Origin: Saccharothrix violaceirubra
GTDB lineage: Bacteria > Actinomycetota > Actinomycetes > Mycobacteriales > Pseudonocardiaceae
Length of the DNA: 64,000 bases
Assembly: GCF_014203755.1 (NCBI RefSeq)
Contig: NZ_JACHJS010000001.1
Coordinates: 2,604,001-2,668,000 of the forward strand
Reading direction: 5' to 3'
The translations under genes and the position numbers were made by a program. Shown piece after piece: positions 42,289 through 50,891 of the stretch. The first letter of the stretch is position 1; each line of letters starts with the position of its first letter. The notes under the pieces were generated by a model. The model worked only from the letters and a program-made list of their open reading frames with translations, had not been told where the DNA came from and searched no databases.

Positions 42289-42777
42289 ATGAACATCATC
42301 GCCCGCCGCATCGCCACCGCCGCCATCGCCACCGGCATCGCCGTCACCGCGTTCCTCAGCGCGAACGCCGCCGCGAACGCCGCCACCACGCCCCCCAGCT
42401 TCGAGGCCCAGGTGCTGACCCTGACCAACAAGGAGCGCGCCACCGCCGGCTGCCCGGCCCTCGCCGCGAACGCCCAGCTCAACGCCTCGGCCAAGGCCCA
42501 CAACGACGAGATGGCCAAGACCGGCAAGATGACCCACACCGGACTGGACGGCAGCACCCCGTCGCAGCGCATCGACAACGCCGGCTACTACTGGAAGATG
42601 GCGGGCGAGAACGTCGCCGTCGGCCAGAAGACCCCGGAGCAGGTCGTCAAGGACTGGATGAAGAGCCCGGCCCACCGCGCCAACATGCTCAACTGCGGCT
42701 TCAAGGACCTGGGTGTCGCCTACACCGTCGACGCCAAGAAGAAGGCGTACTGGACCCAGAACTTCGGCACCCGCTGA
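42289..42777 (+). CDS. Secreted CAP (SCP/PR-1) domain protein
   Basis: A 162-aa secreted protein: signal peptide (residues 1 to about 31, cleavage near ANAAANA), then one CAP domain with the characteristic HNDEMAKTGKMTHTG and GENVAVGQ segments, the HRANMLN box and a C-terminal YWTQNFG. Two Cys (ATAGCPAL and MLNCGF) fit the conserved disulfide. CAP proteins act extracellularly, often binding lipid or cell-wall material; the exact function is unknown. The ATG at 42289 lies after an AGGGAG sequence. Three bases separate its stop from the convergent response-regulator gene. Confidence 0.9.
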   Translation: MNIIARRIATAAIATGIAVTAFLSANAAANAATTPPSFEAQVLTLTNKERATAGCPALAANAQLNASAKAHNDEMAKTGKMTHTGLDGSTPSQRIDNAGYYWKMAGENVAVGQKTPEQVVKDWMKSPAHRANMLNCGFKDLGVAYTVDAKKKAYWTQNFGTR

Positions 42778-42780
42778 CCG

Positions 42781-43464
42781 CTAGCGCGAGTCGTAGCGGT
42801 ACCCCATCCCGCGTGCGGCCCGGATCGGCGAATCATCGGCCGACCAGCCCAGCTTGCGCCGCAACCGCATCACCGCGAACTTCACCTTCTCCGCTCCGAT
42901 CCCCGTAGGGTCGTTCCAGACCTTGTCCATCAACTGCACGGGTGAGAGCACAGCCCCCCGATGCTGGACGAAGACCGCGAGCAGCTTGTACTCGGTGGCG
43001 TTGACCTCCACTTCCGCCCCGTTGACGAACACCCGACGTGCCCGGTGGTCCAACCGCACCACGCCGTCGTCGTAGACGTCCCCCTTGTCACCACCACCGG
43101 CCGACTCGGCCCGCCGCAGGATCGCGTCGATCCTGGCGAGCAGTTCCTTCGCCGAGAACGGCTTGGTGAGGTAGTCGTCCGCCCCACCCCGCAGGCCCCG
43201 CACCTTGTCGGCCTCCATGCCGTGGGCGGTGAGCAGCAGAACGGGAACATCGCTCACATCCCGGATGCGCTCCAGCACCATCCAGCCGTCCATCACCGGC
43301 AGGCCGATGTCCAGCAGCACCAGCGCCGGTTTGGCATCGTGGAGTCTGCGCAGCCCGGTCTTGCCGTCCTCGGCCACGAGCACCTCGTGGCCCTCGGCTT
43401 CGAGATTGAGCCGCAACGCCAACGCGATGTCCGGTTCGTCCTCCACCACGAGCACGGTGCTCAT
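42781..43464 (-). CDS. OmpR/PhoB-family response regulator
   Basis: A 227-aa two-component regulator. The receiver has the acidic pair ED at residues 8-9, acceptor Asp52 (LVLLDIGLP) and LTKPFSAKEL with the conserved Lys. The C-terminal winged helix (about 130-227) ends RAARGMGYRYDSR. ATG 43464 has GGGGAGGG upstream. The gene is divergent from a sensor kinase (start 43664), its probable partner. Targets are unknown. Confidence 0.92.
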   Translation of the reverse strand: MSTVLVVEDEPDIALALRLNLEAEGHEVLVAEDGKTGLRRLHDAKPALVLLDIGLPVMDGWMVLERIRDVSDVPVLLLTAHGMEADKVRGLRGGADDYLTKPFSAKELLARIDAILRRAESAGGGDKGDVYDDGVVRLDHRARRVFVNGAEVEVNATEYKLLAVFVQHRGAVLSPVQLMDKVWNDPTGIGAEKVKFAVMRLRRKLGWSADDSPIRAARGMGYRYDSR

Positions 43465-43663
43465 CGACTGGCCCTCCCCACCACGGAAAGTGTCACCTTA
43501 CGAAGCGGGAGACCGGTCCGATCCGTAATGGGCTTGGTACGACGTTTTTTCACCGGTTCGAGTGGAGCCTGCCGATCCACCCGGTGCGGCTCGACCGGAG
43601 ATGCGGTCGTTTCACGATGAGGTGGTGTGCCGCCGCCCCACTTGCCCGCCCGGGAGACCGACC

Positions 43664-45397
43664 ATGCGCGATCACCAGTCCGACCCGTTCGACGTCGCCG
43701 CCGCCGTGCGCGTCGTCACCCGGGCCGGTCGCACCGCGCGCACAGCCGCCGTCGAGGTGCTGATGTCGGTGCCGGGGGTGCGGTCCGCACGGGTGGCCGG
43801 CGAGAAGCCGTGGCTCGGCGACGTCGTGGTGCCGCTCGAACTCGGCGGCGCGCTCGTCGTGACGTCCGACGAGGTGGACGGCCGGCTCGAGACCCTGGTC
43901 GACGCGGTGGCCGCCGCGTTGGACGCGGTCCGCTTCCCCAGCGACGGCGAGACGTTGCGCGACGCGGTCATCGCGGAGATGCCGGCGATGGTCTGCCTGT
44001 TCGACCCCGAGGGCCTGCTGTCCTGGTCGAACCTCGTCCGGTGGCCCGACGGCACCCCGTTGCACTACGGCGAGTCACGGCTGGACGCGATCGCGACCCA
44101 GGTTCATCCCGACGACCAGGCGGACGTCACCCGGTTGATGGGCGAACTCGCGCCAGGTGACACGGCGCGCTTCTCCGCCCGGGTGCGGAAGGACAACGGC
44201 GGGTGGCAGGTCCTCGACATCACGCTGCTGGAGCGCACCAACGACCCGGTGATCCACGGCATGGTCGCGTTCGCCAACGACGTGACCGCGCTGCACGAGG
44301 CCGAAGACCGGGTGCGCGCGACCGTGACCCGGCTGTCTTCACTGGTCGAAGCCCTGGACGTGGGCGTACTCGTGCAGGACGCCGAGGGGCGGCTGCTGGT
44401 GTCGAACACCGCGCTGGGCGCGATCGCCGGTCTGTCCGGCGCACCCGAGGACATGGTGGGCATGGCCCGGGACGAGCTGCGCACGCTGCGGACCCGGCCC
44501 GAGGCCGACTACGCGCGGCTGGACCAGTTGTCGCAGCGGTGCATGCAGGACCGCATCCCGGTGCACGGCGTGGTCGTGCCGTTGGGCGACGACCGGGCGC
44601 TGGAGCTGGACTTCCTGCCGATCGGCCTCGACGACCGGGGCCTCGGGCAGATGTGGGTGCTGCGGGACATCACCGAGCAGGTCGGGCTGCGACAGGCGCT
44701 GGAGCGGCGCAACGCGGAGCTGTCGCGGCTGTCGTCGTTGAAGACCGAGTTCCTGTCGGTGGTGTCGCACGAACTGCGCACGCCGCTGACCGCGTTGACC
44801 TCGCTGACGCCGGTGCTCGTCGCGGACCAGCCGGACGGGATACGGGTGGTGGCCGAGGCGGTCGAGCGCAACGTGACGCGGATGGCCACGCTGGTCGAGA
44901 CGCTGCTGTTCCTGGCCGGGGTCGAGTCGCACAGCCTGGAGATGGCGACCATCGACGCGGACGCGGACGTGCTCGTGCGCATGGAGGTGGACGCGTTGCG
45001 CGCACTGGCCGCGACGTCGTCGGTCACGCTGGAGCTGGAACCGGCACCGGAGCGCACCCTCGTGCACGCCGACCCGGCGCTGTTCAGCCGCATGGTGCAC
45101 CACGTCGTCGCCGCCGGGATCGGGTCGTCGCCGGCCGGCGGGCGCGTGAAGGTGCGCACGAGCGCGCGGCGGCCGGGTGTCTGGGCGGTCGAGGTGACCG
45201 ACCAGGTGCCGCTGACCGTGCAGGCCGGTCGCCTGTTCACGACCGTGCCCCGGGGCAACCGCAGTCCGGATCCGCTGATCGGCTCGGGGCTCGGGCTTGC
45301 CCTGGCCAGGGCGATCGCCGAACGGCACGGCGGCGCGATCTACCTCGAACCGTCGCCCGAGGGCGGTACGACGGTCCGGGTCGAACTCCCGGCCTGA
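43664..45397 (+). CDS. PAS-containing sensor kinase with degenerate ATP-binding domain
   Basis: A 577-aa cytoplasmic sensor with no transmembrane helix. Two PAS domains (about 95-225 and 225-340) precede HisKA with His369 in VVSHELRTP. The C-terminal domain keeps a G2-like box (GSGLGLALARAIAERHGG). However, the N box is lost (HHVVAAGIGSS instead of NLLxNAxKx) and the G1 DxGxG reads VTDQVPLT. It may be unable to bind ATP normally and could act as a phosphatase, scaffold or partner of another kinase. ATG 43664 follows CGGGAGA. It is divergent from the OmpR-type regulator. Confidence 0.82.
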   Translation: MRDHQSDPFDVAAAVRVVTRAGRTARTAAVEVLMSVPGVRSARVAGEKPWLGDVVVPLELGGALVVTSDEVDGRLETLVDAVAAALDAVRFPSDGETLRDAVIAEMPAMVCLFDPEGLLSWSNLVRWPDGTPLHYGESRLDAIATQVHPDDQADVTRLMGELAPGDTARFSARVRKDNGGWQVLDITLLERTNDPVIHGMVAFANDVTALHEAEDRVRATVTRLSSLVEALDVGVLVQDAEGRLLVSNTALGAIAGLSGAPEDMVGMARDELRTLRTRPEADYARLDQLSQRCMQDRIPVHGVVVPLGDDRALELDFLPIGLDDRGLGQMWVLRDITEQVGLRQALERRNAELSRLSSLKTEFLSVVSHELRTPLTALTSLTPVLVADQPDGIRVVAEAVERNVTRMATLVETLLFLAGVESHSLEMATIDADADVLVRMEVDALRALAATSSVTLELEPAPERTLVHADPALFSRMVHHVVAAGIGSSPAGGRVKVRTSARRPGVWAVEVTDQVPLTVQAGRLFTTVPRGNRSPDPLIGSGLGLALARAIAERHGGAIYLEPSPEGGTTVRVELPA

Positions 45398-45579
45398 GTG
45401 GCGTAGATCACGGCAACCTTCGTCTGAGTGAACGATCGGTTACCGTTGGTCCAACGGCCGGTGTCGTGGCCGTACTTGGGGGATCGACCGCATTCGCACG
45501 CCCGGCACGCTCCGGGCGCAGCCGGTGTGCGTTCGTGGCGCGATCACAACTGAAGACAGGAATCGGGGGATTCTTGACC

Positions 45580-46908
45580 ATGGCGAAACTCATCATCGCC
45601 AACAGCCGCACAGAAGAGATGGTCGGCGACCTTTCGCTGCTCACGCCGGACGAGCGCGTCGCCGGCGGGTGGGGTGCGCAGCGCCTGTTCTGGTTCGCGT
45701 CCGACGGCGACGTGCTCGTGCTGCCGTGGGTCGCCCAGGACCGGTACGTGGACTACGTGCTCGGCCTGACCGGCACCGACCGGGCGAGCCTGACGCTGGT
45801 CGTGCCGCCCACCGGGTACCTGGGCGAGGAACTGCTCACGCCCGACCGCCTGGCGGACGAGGGGTTCCGCGCGCGGCTGCGGGAAGCGTTGGCGGGCAAG
45901 GGGATCGACCGGATCGTGACGGCCTACGACGACGCGTACGTCGTGGACCTCGCCAAGCACCTGGGCATCGAGCACGCGCTGCCCGGCTTCGCCTTCAGCG
46001 AGCAGGGCGGCGACGCGCTGGTCAACAGCAAGGCCGCGTTCCGCGCGGTGGCGGCGGGCGTGGGCGTGGCGATCGCGCCCGGCACGATCGCGGGCCGCCC
46101 GGAACTCGCCGAGAGCACGATCGGCGCGATCCTCGGCCGCGGCGACAGCGTGATCGTGAAGAAGGAGTTCGCCGGCGGCGGGTTCGGCAACGAGATCCTG
46201 GCGACCGACGCGACCGTACGGCCCGCCGGCGCGCGCAACGTCGTGCTGCTGGCCGACGCGGACGCGATCAAGGCGTACGTCGCCGAGAAGTGGTCGTGGC
46301 TCACCGGCGGGCGGGACGACCGGCTCGTGATCGAGCAGTACTTCACCGGCTCGGCGACCGTGTACGCGGAGTTCGTCGTGGCCGACGACGCGAGCCACCT
46401 GCTGGGCACGGGGGAGATCCTCATGGAACCCGTGGCGATCGGCGAGATCGTGCCGCCGCGGTCGATCACGCCCGAGCAGCACGTCGAGCTGGTGGACGCC
46501 GGACGCCGGTTGTGCGACGCCTTCCGGGGACTGGGCTACCGGGGCAACATCAGCGCCGACGCGATCCGGACCGGGGACGGGCGGATCGTGTTCAGCGAGA
46601 CCAACGGGCGGCTGACCGGGTCGACCCACCTGCACGCCGTGCTGCGGGACCGCATGCTGCGCCCGGATTTCCGGGGCGAGCGGGTCATGGTGGAACGGGC
46701 GGTGTGGAGCGTGCCGTCGTTCGAGGGCGCGGTGGACGCGCTCGTCGCGGCCGGGCTCGCGTTCGACCCGGAGACCGGGACCGGCGTCGTGCTGACCGGG
46801 AACTACGTGCCGGTCAACGGCAAGGTCATGTACTGCGTGGTGGGCAAGGACTTCGAGTCCGCCGAGGCGGTCGCGGCGTCCCTGGCGGGCTTGGCGGTCG
46901 CCCGATGA
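45580..46908 (+). CDS. preATP-grasp/ATP-grasp peptide ligase (PGM1-like)
   Basis: A 442-aa ATP-grasp enzyme. Residues 1 to about 130 form a preATP-grasp domain (LIIANSRTEEMVGDLS at the start). The ATP-grasp fold follows (about 145-370) with VIVKKEFAGGGFGNE as the nucleotide-binding loop and FSETNGRLTGSTHL as the Mg-binding Glu/Asn segment. The layout matches the peptide ligase PGM1 of pheganomycin biosynthesis, which joins an N-capping non-proteinogenic amino acid to a peptide by acyl-phosphate chemistry. It is followed by an overlapping amidinotransferase and an MFS exporter, so it probably makes a guanidino-capped dipeptide or peptide. ATG 45580 is chosen; GGGGGA lies nine bases upstream. 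Confidence 0.87.
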   Translation: MAKLIIANSRTEEMVGDLSLLTPDERVAGGWGAQRLFWFASDGDVLVLPWVAQDRYVDYVLGLTGTDRASLTLVVPPTGYLGEELLTPDRLADEGFRARLREALAGKGIDRIVTAYDDAYVVDLAKHLGIEHALPGFAFSEQGGDALVNSKAAFRAVAAGVGVAIAPGTIAGRPELAESTIGAILGRGDSVIVKKEFAGGGFGNEILATDATVRPAGARNVVLLADADAIKAYVAEKWSWLTGGRDDRLVIEQYFTGSATVYAEFVVADDASHLLGTGEILMEPVAIGEIVPPRSITPEQHVELVDAGRRLCDAFRGLGYRGNISADAIRTGDGRIVFSETNGRLTGSTHLHAVLRDRMLRPDFRGERVMVERAVWSVPSFEGAVDALVAAGLAFDPETGTGVVLTGNYVPVNGKVMYCVVGKDFESAEAVAASLAGLAVAR

Positions 46909-48011
46909 CGGTCGGGCAACTGGTCACCGGCCACGACGGGGCGGCGACGCGTCCGGCCGTGCACTCGTGGGACGAGTTCACCGCGTTGCACGAGGTGGTC
47001 GTGGGCGACGCGACCGGCGCGCACCTGCCGGACCTGGTGCGGGACCGGTCGGCGTGGCTCAACTACTACCCGGACCTGGACGCGTCGTCGCTCCGTGAGG
47101 TCCACAGTGGACTGATGCCGCGGTGGATCGTCGACGAGACGAACGAGGACCTCGCCGGGTTGGTGGAGGTGCTGGAGCAGTTCGGCGTGACCGTGCGCAG
47201 GCCCGCGGTCGTGGACCACGCGGCGGGGTTCGGCACGCCGGAGTGGTCCACGACGGGGTTCAGCTGCTACTGCCCGCGTGACCTCACGCTGGTCGTCGGG
47301 TCGACGCTGATCGAGACGCCCAGTCCGGCGCGGTCGCGGTACTTCGAGCAGTTCGGGTTGCGCCCGCTGTTCCAGGACTACCTGCGGCAGGGCGCGACGT
47401 GGCTGGCCGCGCCGCGCCCGCGACTGGCCGACGAGCTGTTCCCGCTCGACGCGGACGGCCTGCCGTACCTGGGCGAGGCCGAGGCCGCGTTCGAGGCGGC
47501 CAACGTGCTGCGGCTCGGCCGGGACGTGCTCTACCAGGTGTCGCGCAGCGGCAACGAGGCCGGCCTGCGCTGGCTGGAGTCGACGCTGCGGCTGCTCGGC
47601 GACGTGCGCGTGCACCCGTTGCGTGACGTCTACGGGTACACGCACATCGACAGCACGATCGCGTTCCTGCGGCCGGGACTGGTCCTGCTCAACCCGTCGC
47701 GGATCACGCCGGCGGAGATCCCGGCGCCGCTGGCGGGCTGGGACGTCGTGTGGTGCCCGCCCGTCGAGGACCGGCCGATGGCGGCGGCGCACGGCCTGAG
47801 CGGGCCGTGGATCAGCATGAACCTGCTGATGCTCGACGAGCGGCACGCGGTCGTGGACGCCGACCAGCCCGCGCTGCTGCGCGCGTTGGAGCGGCACGGC
47901 ATCACGGTCGTGCCGCACCGGCTGCGGCACCAGCGGGTGCTCGGCGGCGGGTTCCACTGCGTCACCCTCGACGTGGTGCGCGCCGGTGGTCCGGAGAACT
48001 ACCTCGACTGA
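46905..48011 (+). CDS. Glycine/arginine amidinotransferase-family enzyme
   Basis: A 368-aa protein of the arginine:glycine amidinotransferase family, which moves the amidino group of arginine to an amine through a covalent Cys intermediate. The catalytic Cys352 is in GGGFHCVTLD; His247 (YGYTHIDST) fits the conserved His, and the propeller repeats are preserved (for example VVVGDATGAHLPD and NVLRLGRDVLYQ). The acceptor is presumably the amine of the amino acid or peptide handled by the upstream ligase. ATG 46905 overlaps the ligase stop (ATGA), so the enzymes are co-translated. The same enzyme pairing is known from pheganomycin, resorcinomycin and ketomemicin pathways. Confidence 0.9.
   Translation: MTVGQLVTGHDGAATRPAVHSWDEFTALHEVVVGDATGAHLPDLVRDRSAWLNYYPDLDASSLREVHSGLMPRWIVDETNEDLAGLVEVLEQFGVTVRRPAVVDHAAGFGTPEWSTTGFSCYCPRDLTLVVGSTLIETPSPARSRYFEQFGLRPLFQDYLRQGATWLAAPRPRLADELFPLDADGLPYLGEAEAAFEAANVLRLGRDVLYQVSRSGNEAGLRWLESTLRLLGDVRVHPLRDVYGYTHIDSTIAFLRPGLVLLNPSRITPAEIPAPLAGWDVVWCPPVEDRPMAAAHGLSGPWISMNLLMLDERHAVVDADQPALLRALERHGITVVPHRLRHQRVLGGGFHCVTLDVVRAGGPENYLD
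47101..47111. repeat. TCCACAGTGGA palindrome, copy 4
   Basis: Fourth exact copy of the 11-bp palindrome, inside the amidinotransferase gene. A near copy (last base changed) is at 48960-48970 in the exporter gene. Confidence 0.5.
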
Positions 48012-48023
48012 AGGCGGACGACG

Positions 48024-49268
48024 TTGTTCCACGCGGTGAAGCGCACCCCGTACTGGCCGGTGCTGACGCACCCGGTGTTGCGCAAGGTGTTGCCGGGCAT
48101 CGGGGTGTCCAGCATCGGCGACGGCATGAGCACGATCGCGATCGCGTGGCTGGCGCTGCTCCTGGCACCCGCAGACCAGAAGGGGCTGTGGGTCGCGCTG
48201 GCCGCGGCGGCGTACGTGCTGCCCGGCGCGATCGGCGCGGTGGCGTTCGAACGGTGGCTGCGCGGCCGGTCCGGCGCGCAGCTCGCCGGGTGGGACGCCG
48301 TGCTGCGGGCGGTGGTGCTGGGCGCGATCGCCGTCGTGCACTTCGTCGGCCTGCTCACGCCGATGGTGTTCGTGGTGCTGCTGGCGGTGTCGTCGCTGCT
48401 GGCCGCGTGGGGCAAAGCCGGGCGGTACACGCTGCTGGCCGAGCTGCTGCCCGAGGAGCACGTGCTGGCGGGCAACGCCGTGGTCAACGTGCTGCTGGAG
48501 TTCTCGACGGTCGGCGGGCCGCCGCTGGCGGCGTTGCTGATCGCGTGGGCGGGCCCGGCGGCGGTGATCGCGCTCGACGCGGCCACCTTCGCCGTGCTCG
48601 CCCTGACCTACCGCGCGGCCGTGCCGCCGTCGGCGCGGGAGACCCGGATCAAGGCGCCGGCGTCCCGGTCGACCGGGCTGCGGACCATCCTGTCGAACCC
48701 GGAACTGGTCGGGTTGATGGTGCTGTCGTTCGGGTTCTTCCTGTTCTTCGGGCCGGTGACGGTGGCCCTGCCGGTGCACGTGTCGGAGGACCTGCACGGG
48801 ACGGCGGTGCAATTGGCCGGGTACTACACGGCGTTCGGCATCGGTGCGGTGCTGGGCGCGATCGTGGCCGGGTACCTGAAGAACTGGCCGATGCGCGTGA
48901 CGACGGTCGGCATCGTGCTGGGCTTCGGGCTGGCACTGCTGCCGTTGGGGTTGAGTCCGTCCACTGTGGTCGGATGGATCGCGTTCGGTCTGTGCGGCCT
49001 GATCTGGGGGCCGTTCCCGTCGACCACGACGGTGCTGTTCCAGCGGGCCGTGCCGGCGGACGGGCTGGCTCCCGTGCTGGCCGCGCGCGGAGCCGTGATG
49101 TCGTTGGCGGGTCCGGCGGGCGCGCTCGTGGGCGCTCCGGCCGTGGTGTTGTTGACGGCGCAGGGCACTCTCGCCGCGGCGGCCGTGGGCATGATCGTGC
49201 TGGCGGGCCTGACCGCGGCGTTCTTCCTGGCGTCGCATCGGAAGCGGGTCGTGGACGTGGTCGGCTGA
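48024..49268 (+). CDS. MFS exporter of the ligase/amidinotransferase locus
   Basis: A 414-aa major facilitator superfamily protein with about 12 hydrophobic helices and a central charged loop (RAAVPPSARETRIK). The N-terminal segment GIGVSSIGDGMSTIAIAWLALL is typical of the drug-exporter group. The TTG at 48024 has AAGGCGG upstream; the GTG at 48036 is the other possible start. It begins 12 bases after the amidinotransferase gene, so it probably exports the product and gives self-resistance. Confidence 0.85.
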   Translation: MFHAVKRTPYWPVLTHPVLRKVLPGIGVSSIGDGMSTIAIAWLALLLAPADQKGLWVALAAAAYVLPGAIGAVAFERWLRGRSGAQLAGWDAVLRAVVLGAIAVVHFVGLLTPMVFVVLLAVSSLLAAWGKAGRYTLLAELLPEEHVLAGNAVVNVLLEFSTVGGPPLAALLIAWAGPAAVIALDAATFAVLALTYRAAVPPSARETRIKAPASRSTGLRTILSNPELVGLMVLSFGFFLFFGPVTVALPVHVSEDLHGTAVQLAGYYTAFGIGAVLGAIVAGYLKNWPMRVTTVGIVLGFGLALLPLGLSPSTVVGWIAFGLCGLIWGPFPSTTTVLFQRAVPADGLAPVLAARGAVMSLAGPAGALVGAPAVVLLTAQGTLAAAAVGMIVLAGLTAAFFLASHRKRVVDVVG

Positions 49269-49308
49269 GCGGCGGTCGCCTGACTTTTTCCTCTCGCGAG
49301 GAATCGTC

Positions 49309-49404
49309 ATGTTGATCCGATCGGGCCTATGCGGCACTTGTCGGTGCCCATGGGTTCGACCCCGTGCACGCCTTGGGGAAGGCGAATCGCACAGGGGGAA
49401 TTGA
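49309..49404 (+). CDS. Possible 31-codon leader peptide before the nuclease gene
   Basis: A short ORF starting at ATG 49309 with GAGGA at 49298-49302, six bases before the start. Its stop (49402-49404) lies two bases before the nuclease ATG. The predicted peptide starts MLIRSGLCGTCRCPW and contains a CxxCxC cluster. The overlapping hairpin TTCCTC-TCGC-GAGGAA (49288-49303) could hide its RBS. It may be a regulatory leader coupling translation to the nuclease gene, or a chance ORF. Confidence 0.35.
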   Translation: MLIRSGLCGTCRCPWVRPRARLGEGESHRGN

Positions 49405-49406
49405 AT

Positions 49407-50831
49407 ATGTGGAACAGCCGAATACGCCGTGCTTCGACGGCGGTGATCAGTGCTGCGCTGATCGTCCTGGGAGGACTTCCGGTCGCGGCCCATGCCTCGC
49501 CGGCGGACGAGACCGAGTCGGCCGAGGTCTATGTGATCGAGGACGGCGAAACCGCCAGGGCCGTCGCTTCGGCGGCCGATCCCGGTGCTGCGGCCAAGGC
49601 GGCGGGTATCGCGCCGTTACCGCAGGTGGGGGATGAGGCAGTCAGGTCGGAAGTGGCAGTTTCCGCGGCGGAGGAATCCTACGTCGTCGACAGCGAACGG
49701 TTCGACCGCGGTGCCAAGCCGGAAGATCCGTACCAGTACGCGGATCGCGACCAGTGCCGGTCGAACGAGAAGTCCGACCGTTACCAGGGGTGGATCAAGA
49801 ATCGCTATTCCTACTGCAAGGTCGAACTGGTCTACGTACCCGTCGTCAGTTGCAGCATCTTTCCGCCCCGATGCGCTGTCCGGGACGAGTACCTGGCATG
49901 GCACACGGTCGTCGGAGAGGGGAAGATCGGTTCGTACCGGGCTGATTCGTTCGACCGCTGGGCACGTTTCACCATCCACGTCTCGCCGGTGACGATCATC
50001 GGTCGGTTCGGCACGTCGGGTGCGCGGTTGGCCGTCGGCATGGAGTGCGAGGGCCGCTATCGCGACCCGGTACCCAGGACGCCGAGGGCCGCGTGCCGCA
50101 CAGGCGAGGAGAACGGTCGCGACGACACGGTTCCGGGGTGGCGGGCCAACGGCGAGGCGACGATCGAGTTGGTGTCCGAGGCGGACAAACCGGCGGCCGA
50201 GCGCACCGCCCAGATCGCGATCGGCATCTTCAAGCCCAGGATCAACCTGAGTTGGCAACCCCTGGGCAGGCGCAACTGGCGGATGCCGGAAGGCGGGATG
50301 CGGTTCGACAGTGCCTGGTACGCCTCCCAGGCGACGGCAGAGCAGCTTGGTTCGGTATTCGACCGGGCGCGATCCGGAATGAGCTACCGGCTCGGCGACC
50401 CGAAGGTCGCCGGACTGGCCGCACACATCGACGACGCCCGGCGCAATCCCGACGGCACCCTTCCACCGGCGTCCGGGAAGCGGTTGCCGGGAGCGACGGC
50501 GGACGACCCGATTCGTCGGCTCGCCCGCCGTGCCGGGCAGGCGCAGGCCGATCGGTACCAGGACAACATCGACCTGACCCGGAACGGCTACTGCCGGACC
50601 GGTATGCCCCCGAAACCGCCCACGGGTTCGTTCGACTGCGACGAGTATCCGTTCGCCTCCACTTGTGAAGGGGCAGGCCGGGCCAAGCACGAAGGTGCGC
50701 AGTACAAGGACGCCTGGTCGGTACGCTGGGTCGACAGCGGTCAGAATCAGGAAGGCGGTCGTCGTCTTGGACGCTGGTACGCGAACGATCGTCTTCTCGA
50801 CACGGATCCGTTCTTCGTGACGACACCCTAG
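49407..50831 (+). CDS. Secreted protein with C-terminal NucA/NucB-type nuclease domain
   Basis: A 474-aa exported protein. The signal peptide spans residues 1 to about 31 (cleavage after AHA). The middle part (about 80-390) is unassigned, with Cys-containing beta segments. The last 80 residues match the NucA/NucB DNase domain: FDCDEYPFASTCEG (Cys411, then Asp-Glu), then NQEGGRRLGRWYANDRLLDTDPFFV. Members degrade DNA outside the cell or during lysis. The long extension could be a delivery or toxin-type region. ATG 49407 has GGGGGA upstream. G+C looks slightly lower than in neighbouring genes. A strong hairpin follows the stop. Confidence 0.8.
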   Translation: MWNSRIRRASTAVISAALIVLGGLPVAAHASPADETESAEVYVIEDGETARAVASAADPGAAAKAAGIAPLPQVGDEAVRSEVAVSAAEESYVVDSERFDRGAKPEDPYQYADRDQCRSNEKSDRYQGWIKNRYSYCKVELVYVPVVSCSIFPPRCAVRDEYLAWHTVVGEGKIGSYRADSFDRWARFTIHVSPVTIIGRFGTSGARLAVGMECEGRYRDPVPRTPRAACRTGEENGRDDTVPGWRANGEATIELVSEADKPAAERTAQIAIGIFKPRINLSWQPLGRRNWRMPEGGMRFDSAWYASQATAEQLGSVFDRARSGMSYRLGDPKVAGLAAHIDDARRNPDGTLPPASGKRLPGATADDPIRRLARRAGQAQADRYQDNIDLTRNGYCRTGMPPKPPTGSFDCDEYPFASTCEGAGRAKHEGAQYKDAWSVRWVDSGQNQEGGRRLGRWYANDRLLDTDPFFVTTP

Positions 50832-50840
50832 GTTTGTTCG

Positions 50841-50872
50841 TGCCGTCCGGACGCCAAGGCGTCCGGACGGCA
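50841..50872. terminator. Bidirectional terminator after the nuclease gene
   Basis: Perfect 15-bp inverted repeat (50841-50855 with 50858-50872) between convergent genes, ten bases after the nuclease stop. Confidence 0.8.
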
Positions 50873-50891
50873 TCGGCGTCGACCTGCTGGC

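Noticed and set aside
45398-45579. Promoter TTCGTC-N16-TACCGT upstream of the ATP-grasp gene
   Set aside because: The -35 match is poor and alternatives fit equally badly; not supported enough to list.
49288-49303. Hairpin TTCCTC-TCGC-GAGGAA as a terminator for the MFS gene
   Set aside because: Only six base pairs and no strong run of G+C; it overlaps the leader-ORF Shine-Dalgarno, so a translational role seems likelier.
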